The notes under the pieces were generated by a model. That model was not told the origin of the DNA. It was given only the letters and a program-made list of their open reading frames with translations, and searched no databases. This document shows positions 25,006-32,876 of a DNA stretch of 34,452 nucleotides, piece by piece. The first letter of the stretch is position 1. Each line of letters starts with the position of its first letter. The position numbers and the translations under genes are program-made. The DNA lies in assembly GCA_947571655.1 (NCBI GenBank), contig CANOYR010000015.1:1-34452 (forward strand), read 5' to 3'. The stretch is from an uncultured Caryophanales bacterium (lineage in GTDB: Bacteria; Bacillota_I; Bacilli_A; RF39; UBA660).

Positions 25006-25929
25006 ATGCATAAGAGTGTTTTACTTCAAGAATCTATAGATTGCCTAAATATTAAAGAAGATGGAGTATATGTAGATGGTACGTTAGGGTATGCTGGTCA
25101 TTCGGGTGAAATACTGAAAAGAATAAAAAGGGGTTCACTTTTCGCCTTTGATCAGGATCAAGAAGCTATTGAATATTCAAAGGAAAAATTGAAAAAAATA
25201 GGGTCTAATTTTACAATTATTAAAAGTAATTTTTGCTTTTTAAGGGATAAGCTCACTACTTTGGGAATTTCTGGGGTAGATGGATTTTTGTTTGACTTGG
25301 GGGTTAGTTCTCCACAATTAGATGATGGCAAGAGAGGGTTTAGTTTTCATCAAGATGCTATATTAGATATGAGAATGGATCAAGAACAAGAGTTTTCTGC
25401 TTATGAGGTAGTAAATTATTATACAGAACGAGAACTTTCTAGGATTTTCTTTCAATATGGTGAGGAGAAGTATTCTAATAGTATTGCGAGAGGAATTGTT
25501 AGAGCGAGAGAACAAAAACCGATTGAAACAACGTTAGAACTTGTTGAAGTTATTAGAACTTCTGTTCCAGAAAAGTATCGAAGAGAAAAACATCCTGCTA
25601 GGAAAGTGTTTCAAGCAATTCGAATTGAAGTGAATCATGAGCTTGAAATATTAGAGCAAACATTAAAAGATGCTGCAAGTATGTTGAATAAAAATGGTCG
25701 GATTTGTGTGATTACTTTTCACTCTTTAGAAGATCGAATTGTGAAAAATTTATTTGCATCACTTACTCATATCGATTCGAAAGTAAAGGGTCTTCCTGTG
25801 ATTCCAGAAGAGTATTTGCCAAATTATCGATTGATTACAAAAAAAGCAATTGTTCCAAGTTTAGAAGAATTAGAAAGAAATGAACGTAGTCGTTCATCTA
25901 AACTACGAGTGATTGAAAAAATAAAATAA
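25006..25929 (+). CDS. rsmH: 16S rRNA (cytosine1402-N4)-methyltransferase RsmH (MraW)
   Basis: RsmH methylates N4 of C1402 in 16S rRNA at the P site. The 307-residue protein starts MHKSVLLQESIDCL. The SAM motif is VDGTLGYAGHS (23-33), followed by FDLGVSSPQLDDGKRGFSF and RMDQ. Next is the family's helical insertion (HPARKVFQAIRIEVNHEL), then VITFHSLEDRIVKN and the C-terminal RSRSSKLRV. All are standard for the family. GGAG lies about 11 bases before the ATG. It is the second gene of the mraZ transcript. Confidence 0.97.
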   Translation: MHKSVLLQESIDCLNIKEDGVYVDGTLGYAGHSGEILKRIKRGSLFAFDQDQEAIEYSKEKLKKIGSNFTIIKSNFCFLRDKLTTLGISGVDGFLFDLGVSSPQLDDGKRGFSFHQDAILDMRMDQEQEFSAYEVVNYYTERELSRIFFQYGEEKYSNSIARGIVRAREQKPIETTLELVEVIRTSVPEKYRREKHPARKVFQAIRIEVNHELEILEQTLKDAASMLNKNGRICVITFHSLEDRIVKNLFASLTHIDSKVKGLPVIPEEYLPNYRLITKKAIVPSLEELERNERSRSSKLRVIEKIK

Positions 25930-25943
25930 GAGGAGAGATATTT

Positions 25944-26237
25944 ATGAGAAAGGTAAAGAAACGATTAAAAATGTCAAAGTTTGAACGTTTAATTTATGTA
26001 TTTACTGTTGTCATGATGATTGCTTTACCGTTTGCTTTGGTCTTCTCACAAGCGACTCTTTCAGAAATTAATTTTGAGGTAGAAAAAATGAATAAAAAGA
26101 TTGGAGTTCAGGAAAAGAAGAATGAGAGTTTAACGATGAAGATTAATGAACTTGCATCTTTAGATAAAATTCAAGAGGTAGCCAAAGAACAGGGGCTAAC
26201 TTATAATAATCAAAATATTAAGACGGTTACAGAGTAG
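25944..26237 (+). CDS. ftsL: Cell-division protein FtsL
   Basis: FtsL is a bitopic divisome protein that works with DivIC/FtsB to activate septal wall synthesis. The 97-residue product has a basic cytoplasmic head (RKVKKRLKMSKFER), one membrane segment at about 17-38 (YVFTVVMMIALPFALVFSQA), an extracellular coiled coil (about 42-75) and the terminal LDKIQEVAKEQGL motif. Sequence identity of FtsL proteins is low, so the call relies on topology and on its place between rsmH and a class B PBP. AGAGGAGAG is upstream. A hairpin terminator overlaps its stop. Confidence 0.88.
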   Translation: MRKVKKRLKMSKFERLIYVFTVVMMIALPFALVFSQATLSEINFEVEKMNKKIGVQEKKNESLTMKINELASLDKIQEVAKEQGLTYNNQNIKTVTE

Positions 26238-26255
26238 CGACTTGCTACTTTTTTT
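26233..26255 (+). terminator. Terminator after ftsL
   Basis: AGTAGC-GACTT-GCTACT with seven T following. The ftsL stop lies in the 5' arm. It separates mraZ-rsmH-ftsL from the PBP gene. Confidence 0.8.
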
Positions 26256-26284
26256 GTCAATTCTTTTTTTGTGAGATGAAAAAT

Positions 26285-26313
26285 TTGAAAACCCTAAAAA
26301 ATCTTGTTATAAT
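26285..26313 (+). promoter_or_regulatory. Sigma-A promoter of the PBP gene
   Basis: TTGAAA (26285-26290), a 17-base spacer and TATAAT (26308-26313) lie 38 bases before the PBP ATG. The PBP therefore has its own promoter within the division cluster. Confidence 0.88.
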
Positions 26314-26351
26314 GATATAAGAATTAGAAAATCTGAAGTAGAGGTGAGTAC

Positions 26352-28496
26352 ATGGGGAAGAAGAAAAAGAAGAAAAAGTTAAAGGTCAATGTTCCTGTTC
26401 GTACAGCCAATTTATTTTTAGTCCTTACCTTATTTTTGTTTATTGGCTTTTTGTACCGAGCAGGATTTTTGGCACTATCTGATGAAATTGATGGAAGAGA
26501 TTTAAAAAAGTTTGCTAGTTCTAGAACAACTGCGCATGATGTAATTTTAGCAAAGCGAGGAACTATCTATGATGTCAATGGAGAAGTGCTTGCACAGAAT
26601 GTGTACTCTTATACTTTAATTGCTTATTTATCAGAATCTCGAGGAGAAAAAAATTATGTGGTAGATAAGGAAATGACCGCAGAAAAGCTTGCAACTGTTT
26701 TAGATTTAGAAAAAGAACAAATTCTAACCTTTTTAAATCGTAAAAGTAGTAATGGGGAGATTCCATATCAGGTAGAATTTGGTTCTAAGGGAAAGGGGCT
26801 AACAGAGTTAACAAAAGATAAAATTGTGGCTTTGAATTTACCAGGAATCGATTTTATTGAAACTCAAAAAAGGTATTATCCAAAGGGTGAGTTTTTAGCT
26901 TATACTTTGGGGTATGCCAAGTTAGATGAAAGCGGAAAAATTATTGGAGAGCTTGGAATTGAATCTTTATATAATGAAGAATTGACGGGTACCGATGGAT
27001 ACCGTGAATATCAAAAGGATTTAAGAGGATATAAAATTGTAAATACACAAGAACAAGTACAAGAGGCGATTGATGGAAGTAATATTTATTTGACCATTGA
27101 TTCTAATGTTCAGTTTTTTATTGAACAAGCGTTAGAAGATGCAAAGAATGAGTATCAATTTGATGAACTAAATATTACAATAGCGAATGCAAAAACAGGA
27201 AAAATATTAGGAATTAGTTCTAGTACTTCTTTTGATCCTAATTTACGAAATATTACATCTTATTTAGACCCTAATATCTCGATTGCAATCGAACCAGGAA
27301 GTACAATGAAAATATTTTCTTATATGGCTGCAATGGAAGCAGGAAAGTATAATGGTGAGGAAACTTTTAAATCAGGAACTTATGTAACTACTGATGGAAC
27401 TGAAATTGGTGATTGGAATAGAAATGGTTGGGGGTATATTAGCTATGATCGTGGATTTGCACTATCTAGTAATATTGGTGTTGTAAATTTAATTGATAAG
27501 TACATGGATCGTAAGATTTTAAAAGACTATTATAAAAAATTGGGATTTGGTTCTAAAACGGGAATTGAATTAAGTAAAGAAGTTTCTGGGAAAATAGATT
27601 TTAAGTATGAAACAGAGGTTTTAAATGCAGGGTTTGGACAGGGTATTATGACAACTTCGATTCAAAATATTCAGGCATTAACTTCTATTGCGAATGATGG
27701 GATTTTATTAAAGCCTTATATTGTAGATAAAATTGTCGATAGTAAAGGCAATGTTATCAAGCAAAATACGAGAAATGAATTAGGAAGAGTTGCTAGTAAA
27801 CAAACAACGGATAAGATGAAAGAATTGATGGAACAAGTTGTTTTGGATGGAACAGGAAGTTCTTACTATATGGATGGGTATCATATGATTGCCAAGACTG
27901 GTACTGCTCAAATTGCAAGTGAGAATGGAACTGGATATTTAAAGGGCGAAAATGATGTAATTCGTGGATTTGCAGGAATGTTTCCAAAGGAAGATCCTCA
28001 AATTATTGTTTATGCTAATTTGAAGCGACCAAATCCTAATAATCCGAATGCTTTGGTAAGTGTAGTGAAATCGGTAGTTGAAAATATTAGTAAGTATTAT
28101 AATATTTACAGTGGAACAGAAGAGACAGCGAAGGTTTCTAGATATCAAGTAGAAGATTATACTAATCAAGATGTTCAAAAAGTTAAAACGGCATTAGAGA
28201 TTCATGGTTTAGAGGTAGTTACTATTGGAGATGGTGATAAGATTATTGCGCAATCTCCTAGTGAGAAGGTAACTCTATCTAAAGGAGATAAAGTGTTTTT
28301 ATTAACGAATGGAGGAAATTTTGTACTTCCAAACTTCTTTCAATGGAGTAAAAAGAATGTGAAAACTTATCTTGATTTGTTGGGTGTTTCTTATACAATG
28401 GAAGGGGTTGGATATTTAACAGGTCAAAGTCTTCCAGAGGGCGCTTTGATTACTTTAGAAACATCTGTTCATTTGGTTTTTGAACCAAAGTATTAG
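26352..28496 (+). CDS. Class B penicillin-binding protein with PASTA domains (PBP2B/FtsI or SpoVD type)
   Basis: This is a transpeptidase that crosslinks septal (or spore cortex) peptidoglycan outside the membrane. The 714-residue protein has a basic cytoplasmic tip, one membrane anchor (about 20-43) and the class B pedestal (RGTIYDVNGEVLAQN, RYYPKGEFLAYTLGY). Its catalytic motifs are STMK (Ser317, Lys320), SSN (372-374) and KTGTA (515-519). Two C-terminal PASTA domains cover about 585-650 and 651-714. AGAGGTGAG precedes the ATG. In Bacillus both division PBP2B and sporulation SpoVD have this layout; only one copy is present here, so the exact role stays open. Confidence 0.93.
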   Translation: MGKKKKKKKLKVNVPVRTANLFLVLTLFLFIGFLYRAGFLALSDEIDGRDLKKFASSRTTAHDVILAKRGTIYDVNGEVLAQNVYSYTLIAYLSESRGEKNYVVDKEMTAEKLATVLDLEKEQILTFLNRKSSNGEIPYQVEFGSKGKGLTELTKDKIVALNLPGIDFIETQKRYYPKGEFLAYTLGYAKLDESGKIIGELGIESLYNEELTGTDGYREYQKDLRGYKIVNTQEQVQEAIDGSNIYLTIDSNVQFFIEQALEDAKNEYQFDELNITIANAKTGKILGISSSTSFDPNLRNITSYLDPNISIAIEPGSTMKIFSYMAAMEAGKYNGEETFKSGTYVTTDGTEIGDWNRNGWGYISYDRGFALSSNIGVVNLIDKYMDRKILKDYYKKLGFGSKTGIELSKEVSGKIDFKYETEVLNAGFGQGIMTTSIQNIQALTSIANDGILLKPYIVDKIVDSKGNVIKQNTRNELGRVASKQTTDKMKELMEQVVLDGTGSSYYMDGYHMIAKTGTAQIASENGTGYLKGENDVIRGFAGMFPKEDPQIIVYANLKRPNPNNPNALVSVVKSVVENISKYYNIYSGTEETAKVSRYQVEDYTNQDVQKVKTALEIHGLEVVTIGDGDKIIAQSPSEKVTLSKGDKVFLLTNGGNFVLPNFFQWSKKNVKTYLDLLGVSYTMEGVGYLTGQSLPEGALITLETSVHLVFEPKY

Positions 28497-28556
28497 AGAA
28501 AACTCCTTTGAGAATTTCTTTTGTTTTTTAATCTCGTTATAAATTAGGTGATTTTT

Positions 28557-29417
28557 ATGCTGTATCAATTTTGTTTTGTTTTTTTAATGTTTTTTAACTA
28601 TTCTGTCTTGGGATGGTTAGTGGAATGTATTTTTTGTACGATTTCTGATAGAAAGTTAGTCTATGATCGTGGCTTTTTACTTGGACCTTATTGTCCAATT
28701 TATGGATGGGGTGCTCTTTACATGTATTTTTTTCTTACCCCATATCGAAGTAATCCAGTTGTATTGTTTATTATGGCAATCATTGGGACTTCTATTTTGG
28801 AATATATGACTAGTTATTTTATGGAGAAAATTTTTAAGGCACGATGGTGGGATTATTCTAATCGAAAATTTCATATCAAAGGAAGAATTTGTCTTTTAAA
28901 TTCTTTTCTTTTCGGAATTCTTGGGTGTTTGTTTATGTATGTTTTTCATCCTATTTATTTGAGTTTGGTTCGAGGAATTTCTGAACAAACTTTGATTGTT
29001 TTTTCTGTGTTTTTGTTTTTTGGTTATTTAACAGATACAATTTTGACTTTTTCAATCTTAGGTAAATTGAAAATTCAAGTAAAATCAATTCGAAAGGATT
29101 CTACGAGTGAAATTGATTATCAAATCAGAATGTTTTTATCTCATTATAATTTCTTTATTAAGAGATTATTTAAGGCATTTCCTCGAATTCAAATATTATC
29201 AGAAGGTGGAAATTCAGTTACTTTGGCGATTCAAAGAGGATTAGAAAAAATCGAAAAGGAAAGAAAAAAGTATCGTGAAAAAATTGAAAAGGCAAGACAG
29301 AAAAGGAAAAGAAAAATTGAAAAGATAAAAGAAATGATAAAAACTACTAAAAGTCAAAGAAAAAAAGAAAGACTAAAGAAAAGGTTAAGGAAAGTAATCG
29401 ATAAAAAAGAAGTCTAA
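28557..29417 (+). CDS. CmpB-family (PF06541) integral membrane protein with charged C-terminal tail
   Basis: This 286-residue protein belongs to the family called putative ABC transporter permease CmpB; its true function is unknown. Recognisable parts are YSVLGWLVECIF at the start, the RGFLLGPYCPIYGWG loop, SILEYMTSYFMEKIFKARWWDYS, and a GRICLLNSFLFG helix; there are about five to six membrane helices up to residue 165. The last 70 residues are an almost pure Lys/Arg/Glu coiled coil. I choose the ATG at 28557 because AGGTG ends 6 bases earlier. It lies alone between the PBP and a strong terminator and has no partner ATPase. Confidence 0.85.
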   Translation: MLYQFCFVFLMFFNYSVLGWLVECIFCTISDRKLVYDRGFLLGPYCPIYGWGALYMYFFLTPYRSNPVVLFIMAIIGTSILEYMTSYFMEKIFKARWWDYSNRKFHIKGRICLLNSFLFGILGCLFMYVFHPIYLSLVRGISEQTLIVFSVFLFFGYLTDTILTFSILGKLKIQVKSIRKDSTSEIDYQIRMFLSHYNFFIKRLFKAFPRIQILSEGGNSVTLAIQRGLEKIEKERKKYREKIEKARQKRKRKIEKIKEMIKTTKSQRKKERLKKRLRKVIDKKEV

Positions 29418-29433
29418 GAAATTAGACTTTTTT
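29410..29433 (+). terminator. Terminator after the CmpB-family gene
   Basis: AAGTCTAA-GAAA-TTAGACTT is an 8-bp hairpin with a tetraloop, followed by T residues. The stop codon is inside the 5' arm. Confidence 0.85.
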
Positions 29434-29482
29434 GTATGAAAAAATAAATTTATGGACAAAATAGAAGTGAGGAGGAAAAAAA

Positions 29483-29869
29483 ATGGAAACAGTACCAAAA
29501 ATGATATCAACTAAAGATCTTGCTTATTTATCTGATATGTTTCAATGGAATTTTACTACTTATAAACAATTGAAACATTTTGCTAATGAAGTAGAAAATG
29601 AAGAGATTCAAAATCTTTTTTTAGAATTATCAGAAATGCATTATCAGCATCTAGAATGGATTCTTGCAATTTTAAGAAATGAGGATTTATCAGAAGAAGA
29701 GTCTGATAATGATACTGAATGTGATGACGATGAAGAAGAGTCTGATAATACTGAATGTGATGACGATGAAGAAGAGTCTGATAATACTGAATGTGAAGAT
29801 GACGAAGAAGAATCTGATGATGATGATGATGAAAATGAGGAAGAGGAGGAAGACGATGAATCAGAATAA
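29483..29869 (+). CDS. CotF-like spore-coat-type protein with acidic repeat tail
   Basis: The first 65 residues form a two-helix ferritin-like segment (STKDLAYLSDMFQWN, then EEIQNLFLELSEMHYQHLEWIL). They resemble the short CotF-like coat proteins of spore-forming Firmicutes that come in adjacent pairs. From residue 70 on, the protein is a highly acidic repeat of Glu/Asp with Ser, Asn, Thr and single Cys (unit EEESDNTECDDD), ending in an Asp/Glu run. The ribosome site GAGGAGG is strong. Its last 14 bases overlap the next gene's start. The acidic tail could bind metal or basic proteins; this is inference. The family call is moderate because the helical part is short. Confidence 0.7.
   Translation: METVPKMISTKDLAYLSDMFQWNFTTYKQLKHFANEVENEEIQNLFLELSEMHYQHLEWILAILRNEDLSEEESDNDTECDDDEEESDNTECDDDEEESDNTECEDDEEESDDDDDENEEEEEDDESE
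29693..29824 (+). repeat. In-frame tandem repeat, 36-39 bp units
   Basis: Units start with GAAGAAGAGTCTGATAAT at 29693 (39 bases), 29732 (36) and 29768 (36). A fourth, degenerate partial copy begins at 29804. They code for EEESDNxTECDDD-like acidic segments. The second and third copies are nearly identical, so copy number could vary between strains or collapse in assembly. Confidence 0.9.
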
Positions 29870-30179
29870 GATAGAAAATCCTAAGACTCCTTATGAAGAA
29901 GGATTAGAGATGAATGATAAAGATTATTTAAATAGTATCTTAGAGTTGGAAAAAAATTTATCTAATAATACAGCTATTGCTTTGGATGAGGCAAGTAATG
30001 GGGAACTTTATGAAGAATTTTTTACGATGTTAGAGGATTTAAAAGACGCTGCTAGAGAATGTTATGACTTGGCTTTTCGTCTTGGTTGGTATTCTTTAGA
30101 ACCTGCGGAAGAAGAGAAAATTAATGAAAAATTGACTTGTTTAGAAGAACAATTAGAAACGTTAGAAAGTGAGAATTAA
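29856..30179 (+). CDS. CotF-family spore coat protein
   Basis: This 107-residue protein has the CotF/ferritin-like core: EMNDKDYLNSILELEKNLSN, then ALDEASNGELYEEF, DLKDAARECYDLAF and the diagnostic RLGWYSLEPAEEEK. In Bacillus, CotF is a coat protein made in the mother cell. The ATG at 29856 overlaps the end of the preceding gene by 14 bases, and GAGGAGG lies about 9 bases upstream, so translation is coupled. The same frame is open further upstream, but that part only reads the acidic repeat of the other gene out of frame. A terminator follows directly. Confidence 0.8.
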   Translation: MNQNKIENPKTPYEEGLEMNDKDYLNSILELEKNLSNNTAIALDEASNGELYEEFFTMLEDLKDAARECYDLAFRLGWYSLEPAEEEKINEKLTCLEEQLETLESEN

Positions 30180-30192
30180 ACTCACTTTTTTT
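30166..30192 (+). terminator. Terminator of the CotF-like pair
   Basis: AAAGTGAG and CTCACTTT pair over 8 bp around a 7-base loop holding the stop, followed by T residues. It separates the coat genes from the bacteriocin-type operon. Confidence 0.88.
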
Positions 30193-30229
30193 AATTTTTT
30201 TGGACGACTTAGAGATTTTTGGAAATAAT

Positions 30230-30235
30230 TATAAT
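30230..30235 (+). promoter_or_regulatory. -10 element of the bacteriocin-type operon
   Basis: TATAAT lies 15 bases before the exporter's GTG, directly upstream of its ribosome site. No -35 is found at 16-18 bases; TTGGAC is 24 bases away. Either the promoter needs an activator or this is not the true start. Confidence 0.4.
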
Positions 30236-30249
30236 CAGGAAGTGATGAA

Positions 30250-32340
30250 GTGAGATTACCTTTTGTAAAACAAGATGATTCCAAAGATTGTGGTGTAAGT
30301 TGTTTGTTAATGATTATTCGTTATTATAAAGGAAATATTCCTAGAGAACGATTAAGAGAAATTACAAAGACTACGAAGGATGGAACACTTGCTTATCATT
30401 TAATTGATGCAGCAAAGAAACTTCATTTTTCGGCAGTTGGCGTAAAGGGAAATGTAGATGATTTGGGAAGAAGAGATTTACCTTGTATTGCTCATGTTGT
30501 TATTGAAGAGAAGTATCAACATTATATAGTGATTTACAAACTGAATTCTAAAAAACTTCTAATTGCAGATCCCGCAAGAGCACTTCAAGTGATAACAAAA
30601 GAAGATTTTAAAAAGATTTCTACAGGTGTATTTCTTCTTTTTTCGCCCCAGAAGAAAATACCAGAGATTGGCATTAATCATGAACTAAAACCTTTTTTAT
30701 TATCGTTTTTATTATCACAGAAGAGGCAAATTCTCTCTTTTGTTTTATTTTCGATTGGTTGTTTTTGCTTAAGTTTATTGGGAACTTTTCAGTTAAAATA
30801 TTTATTAGAATCGGTGATTGGTTTTGATTCTAAATATAATTTGTTGTTTTATGTTGTATTTTTTGTAGTAGTGAATGTCATTCAAACCATTTTTCAAATT
30901 GTGCAATTTTCTTTGGCTGGAAAGATTCATCATCAACTTGGGAGAAATCTTTATCAAAAGGTATATATACATCTTACATCACTTCCATATTTGTATTATA
31001 GAAATCATTCTACTGGTGAAATTATGGCAAGACTTTTTAATCTTGAAAAATTGGAACAAACATTTCAATCAACATTTCTTCTTCTTTTTACAGAAATTCC
31101 ATTTTTTTTAATTATTACTTGTGTTTTAGGTATCTTAAAAATTGAAATAGTTTTTATTCTTGTTGCTTTTTTATTTCTTAGTTATTTTAGTTTTTTTCCT
31201 TTAGAATTTTTTGGTGAAAAGAAAATGAAAGATGCTAAGCAGAAGACAGAAGAGATTCATTCATATTTGACCGAAAGTTTTTTGGGAATTGAAACAATTC
31301 AAGCATTTAATGAACAAGAAAAATTTCAAAATCGTTTTTTTTCTATCTATTATTCCTATAAAAAAAGTCAAATCTCTTTTCTTAAAAATTGGAATTTACA
31401 GCATATTCTTGAAAGTTTTATGGAGAAAATGTTTATGATTTCTTTATTGGTTTTATGCAGTTTAGAAGTGTTGGATGGAAGAATGTCAGTTAGTGATTTG
31501 ATTCTTTATCACTCGTTATGTACTTATCTTTTGGAGCCTATTAAGCATTTTAAGTCTTATCAATTGGAGTATAGAGAAGCACGGGATGCTTGGAATCGAA
31601 TTGAAGAACTTTTTATGATTCCAAGGGAAAAATTACTTCCAGATTGGAAAAGAAAAAAATTAAGAATAGAAAAAATAGAGCTTGAAGAAATTTGTTATAG
31701 CTACAATGCGAAAAATCAGGTACTCGATCATCTTACATTTGAGATAGAAAAGGGACAGAAGATATTGGTATATGGAGCAAGTGGGGGAGGAAAAAGTACA
31801 CTCGCAAGATTACTATCTAGAATTTTAGAACCAGATCAGGGAAGAATTCTGTTAAATGGGAATGATATTAAGAATTATTCGCTTTCCTTAATTCGAGAAA
31901 AAATTTTATATGTTCCACAAAAAGGATATTTGTTTACGACATCTGTATTAGAAAATATCAATGGTCGGGATGAAAAAGAAATTTTGGAAAAAACGCTAGA
32001 AGTTGGGAAACTCTGTATGGTGGATGAATTAGTAAGTGGAAAGTTGGAAGGCTATCATTGGATAATTGAAGAGAATGGGTATAATCTAAGTGGAGGAGAA
32101 AGACAAAGAATTATCCTAGCTCGTTCCTTATTCAAGAGGGCATCCGTTTATATTTTTGATGAAAGTTTTAGTGAGCTTGATCCAATAAAGGAGCGAAAAA
32201 TTTTGGAAAATATATTTGCTAGATATCCAGAAAAAACAATGATTATGATTTCTCATCGAGAAAGAAATCAGGATTTGTTTCATAAAAAAGTTTATTTAGA
32301 AAAAGGGAAGATTTATGAAGAAGTTGAATCAGTATCATGA
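30250..32340 (+). CDS. Peptidase C39-containing ABC exporter for double-glycine-leader peptides
   Basis: Such transporters cut the leader after Gly-Gly and export bacteriocins or pheromones. The 696-residue protein has the three expected parts. First is an N-terminal C39 cysteine protease (Gln8, Cys14 in KDCGVSC, His91 in HYIVIY, Asp107 in ADPA). Next is a six-helix membrane domain (about 155-430). Last is a C-terminal ATPase with GASGGGKST (509-517), the Q-loop at 557, LSGGE (613-617), VYIFDES (633-639) and ISHR (667-670). All catalytic residues are present. The start is GTG, with AGGAAGTGAT upstream. It heads an operon with a membrane accessory protein and two small leader peptides, which are its likely cargo. 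Confidence 0.95.
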   Translation: MRLPFVKQDDSKDCGVSCLLMIIRYYKGNIPRERLREITKTTKDGTLAYHLIDAAKKLHFSAVGVKGNVDDLGRRDLPCIAHVVIEEKYQHYIVIYKLNSKKLLIADPARALQVITKEDFKKISTGVFLLFSPQKKIPEIGINHELKPFLLSFLLSQKRQILSFVLFSIGCFCLSLLGTFQLKYLLESVIGFDSKYNLLFYVVFFVVVNVIQTIFQIVQFSLAGKIHHQLGRNLYQKVYIHLTSLPYLYYRNHSTGEIMARLFNLEKLEQTFQSTFLLLFTEIPFFLIITCVLGILKIEIVFILVAFLFLSYFSFFPLEFFGEKKMKDAKQKTEEIHSYLTESFLGIETIQAFNEQEKFQNRFFSIYYSYKKSQISFLKNWNLQHILESFMEKMFMISLLVLCSLEVLDGRMSVSDLILYHSLCTYLLEPIKHFKSYQLEYREARDAWNRIEELFMIPREKLLPDWKRKKLRIEKIELEEICYSYNAKNQVLDHLTFEIEKGQKILVYGASGGGKSTLARLLSRILEPDQGRILLNGNDIKNYSLSLIREKILYVPQKGYLFTTSVLENINGRDEKEILEKTLEVGKLCMVDELVSGKLEGYHWIIEENGYNLSGGERQRIILARSLFKRASVYIFDESFSELDPIKERKILENIFARYPEKTMIMISHRERNQDLFHKKVYLEKGKIYEEVESVS

Positions 32341-32728
32341 GATGTTAGAGGAGCCTTTTTCTATAAAGAAGTATTTTATAATTTTCTTTTCGCTGTCTTT
32401 AATTTTAGGTTTGGTTTTAATGATTCCAATTGATTTCAATTTATTTGTTTCTTTGGTGAAAAATGATGTTTATTATGAAGCTTATTTTTCTAAAGAGCAA
32501 TTGGAAGAGATTGAGGATACTGGGATTTTTATGAAAAAGAAGGAACAATATCATTATCAAATGCAGTTGGTTGAGGATCATTCAATTGCTTATGAAGGGT
32601 CTACTTATTATTTGGCAAGGTTTCAATTTCAGGAAGAAGTTAAGAACCAGGTATTATCAGGAAAGATTCAAATTTCTAGAAATACATTATTCAAATACAT
32701 TATTTCATTATGGAAGGAGGAATCATAA
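32315..32728 (+). CDS. Short membrane-anchored accessory protein of the peptide exporter
   Basis: This 137-residue protein has a cytoplasmic head with HEMLEEPFSIKKY and one membrane segment (about 19-38), then an extracellular domain of about 95 residues. Its end, SGKIQISRNTLFKYII, resembles the end of HlyD/LcnD/ComB-type membrane-fusion accessories. Those proteins are usually 400-470 residues with a long coiled-coil hairpin and a lipoyl domain, and both are missing here. It overlaps the exporter by 26 bases, with AAAAGGGAAG before its ATG. The stop TAA overlaps the presumed start of the first peptide. A role in export next to the ABC protein is inferred. Confidence 0.65.
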   Translation: MKKLNQYHEMLEEPFSIKKYFIIFFSLSLILGLVLMIPIDFNLFVSLVKNDVYYEAYFSKEQLEEIEDTGIFMKKKEQYHYQMQLVEDHSIAYEGSTYYLARFQFQEEVKNQVLSGKIQISRNTLFKYIISLWKEES

Positions 32729-32868
32729 TCGAAAAAATTTCAAATGAAAATTTAAAACAAATTCAGGGAGGAGGACTATCTTTCTGGGTAATTGGAGGTC
32801 TTGTTGCATTAGGGACATTTTTAGTTGGGGTCTTTGATGGAATCGCAAGGCCAGAGAAATGTGGATAG
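32725..32868 (+). CDS. Double-glycine-leader peptide 1 (bacteriocin precursor candidate), ATA start
   Basis: A leader ending NLKQIQGG (negatively charged, hydrophobic at the expected spacing) is followed by a 31-residue core: GLSFWVIGGLVALG, then TFLVGVFDGIARPEKCG. The core is hydrophobic, Gly-rich and near-neutral, with GVFDG (a GxxxG) and one Cys next to the end. AAGGAGG (32714-32720) places the start at ATA (32725, 47 residues) or the next codon, ATC. No ATG, GTG or TTG is there; the only in-frame ATG (32710) lies upstream of the ribosome site. It follows the accessory gene and precedes peptide 2 by 8 bases. Alternatives are a silent gene or a base error. Confidence 0.7.
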   Translation: MIEKISNENLKQIQGGGLSFWVIGGLVALGTFLVGVFDGIARPEKCG

Positions 32869-32876
32869 GAGGAAAA

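Noticed and set aside
29679..29855. Upstream extension of the CotF-like gene through the acidic repeat
   Set aside because: This part is the repeat of the previous gene read out of frame, giving low-complexity Lys/Met/Leu sequence. The ribosome site and family match set the start at 29856.
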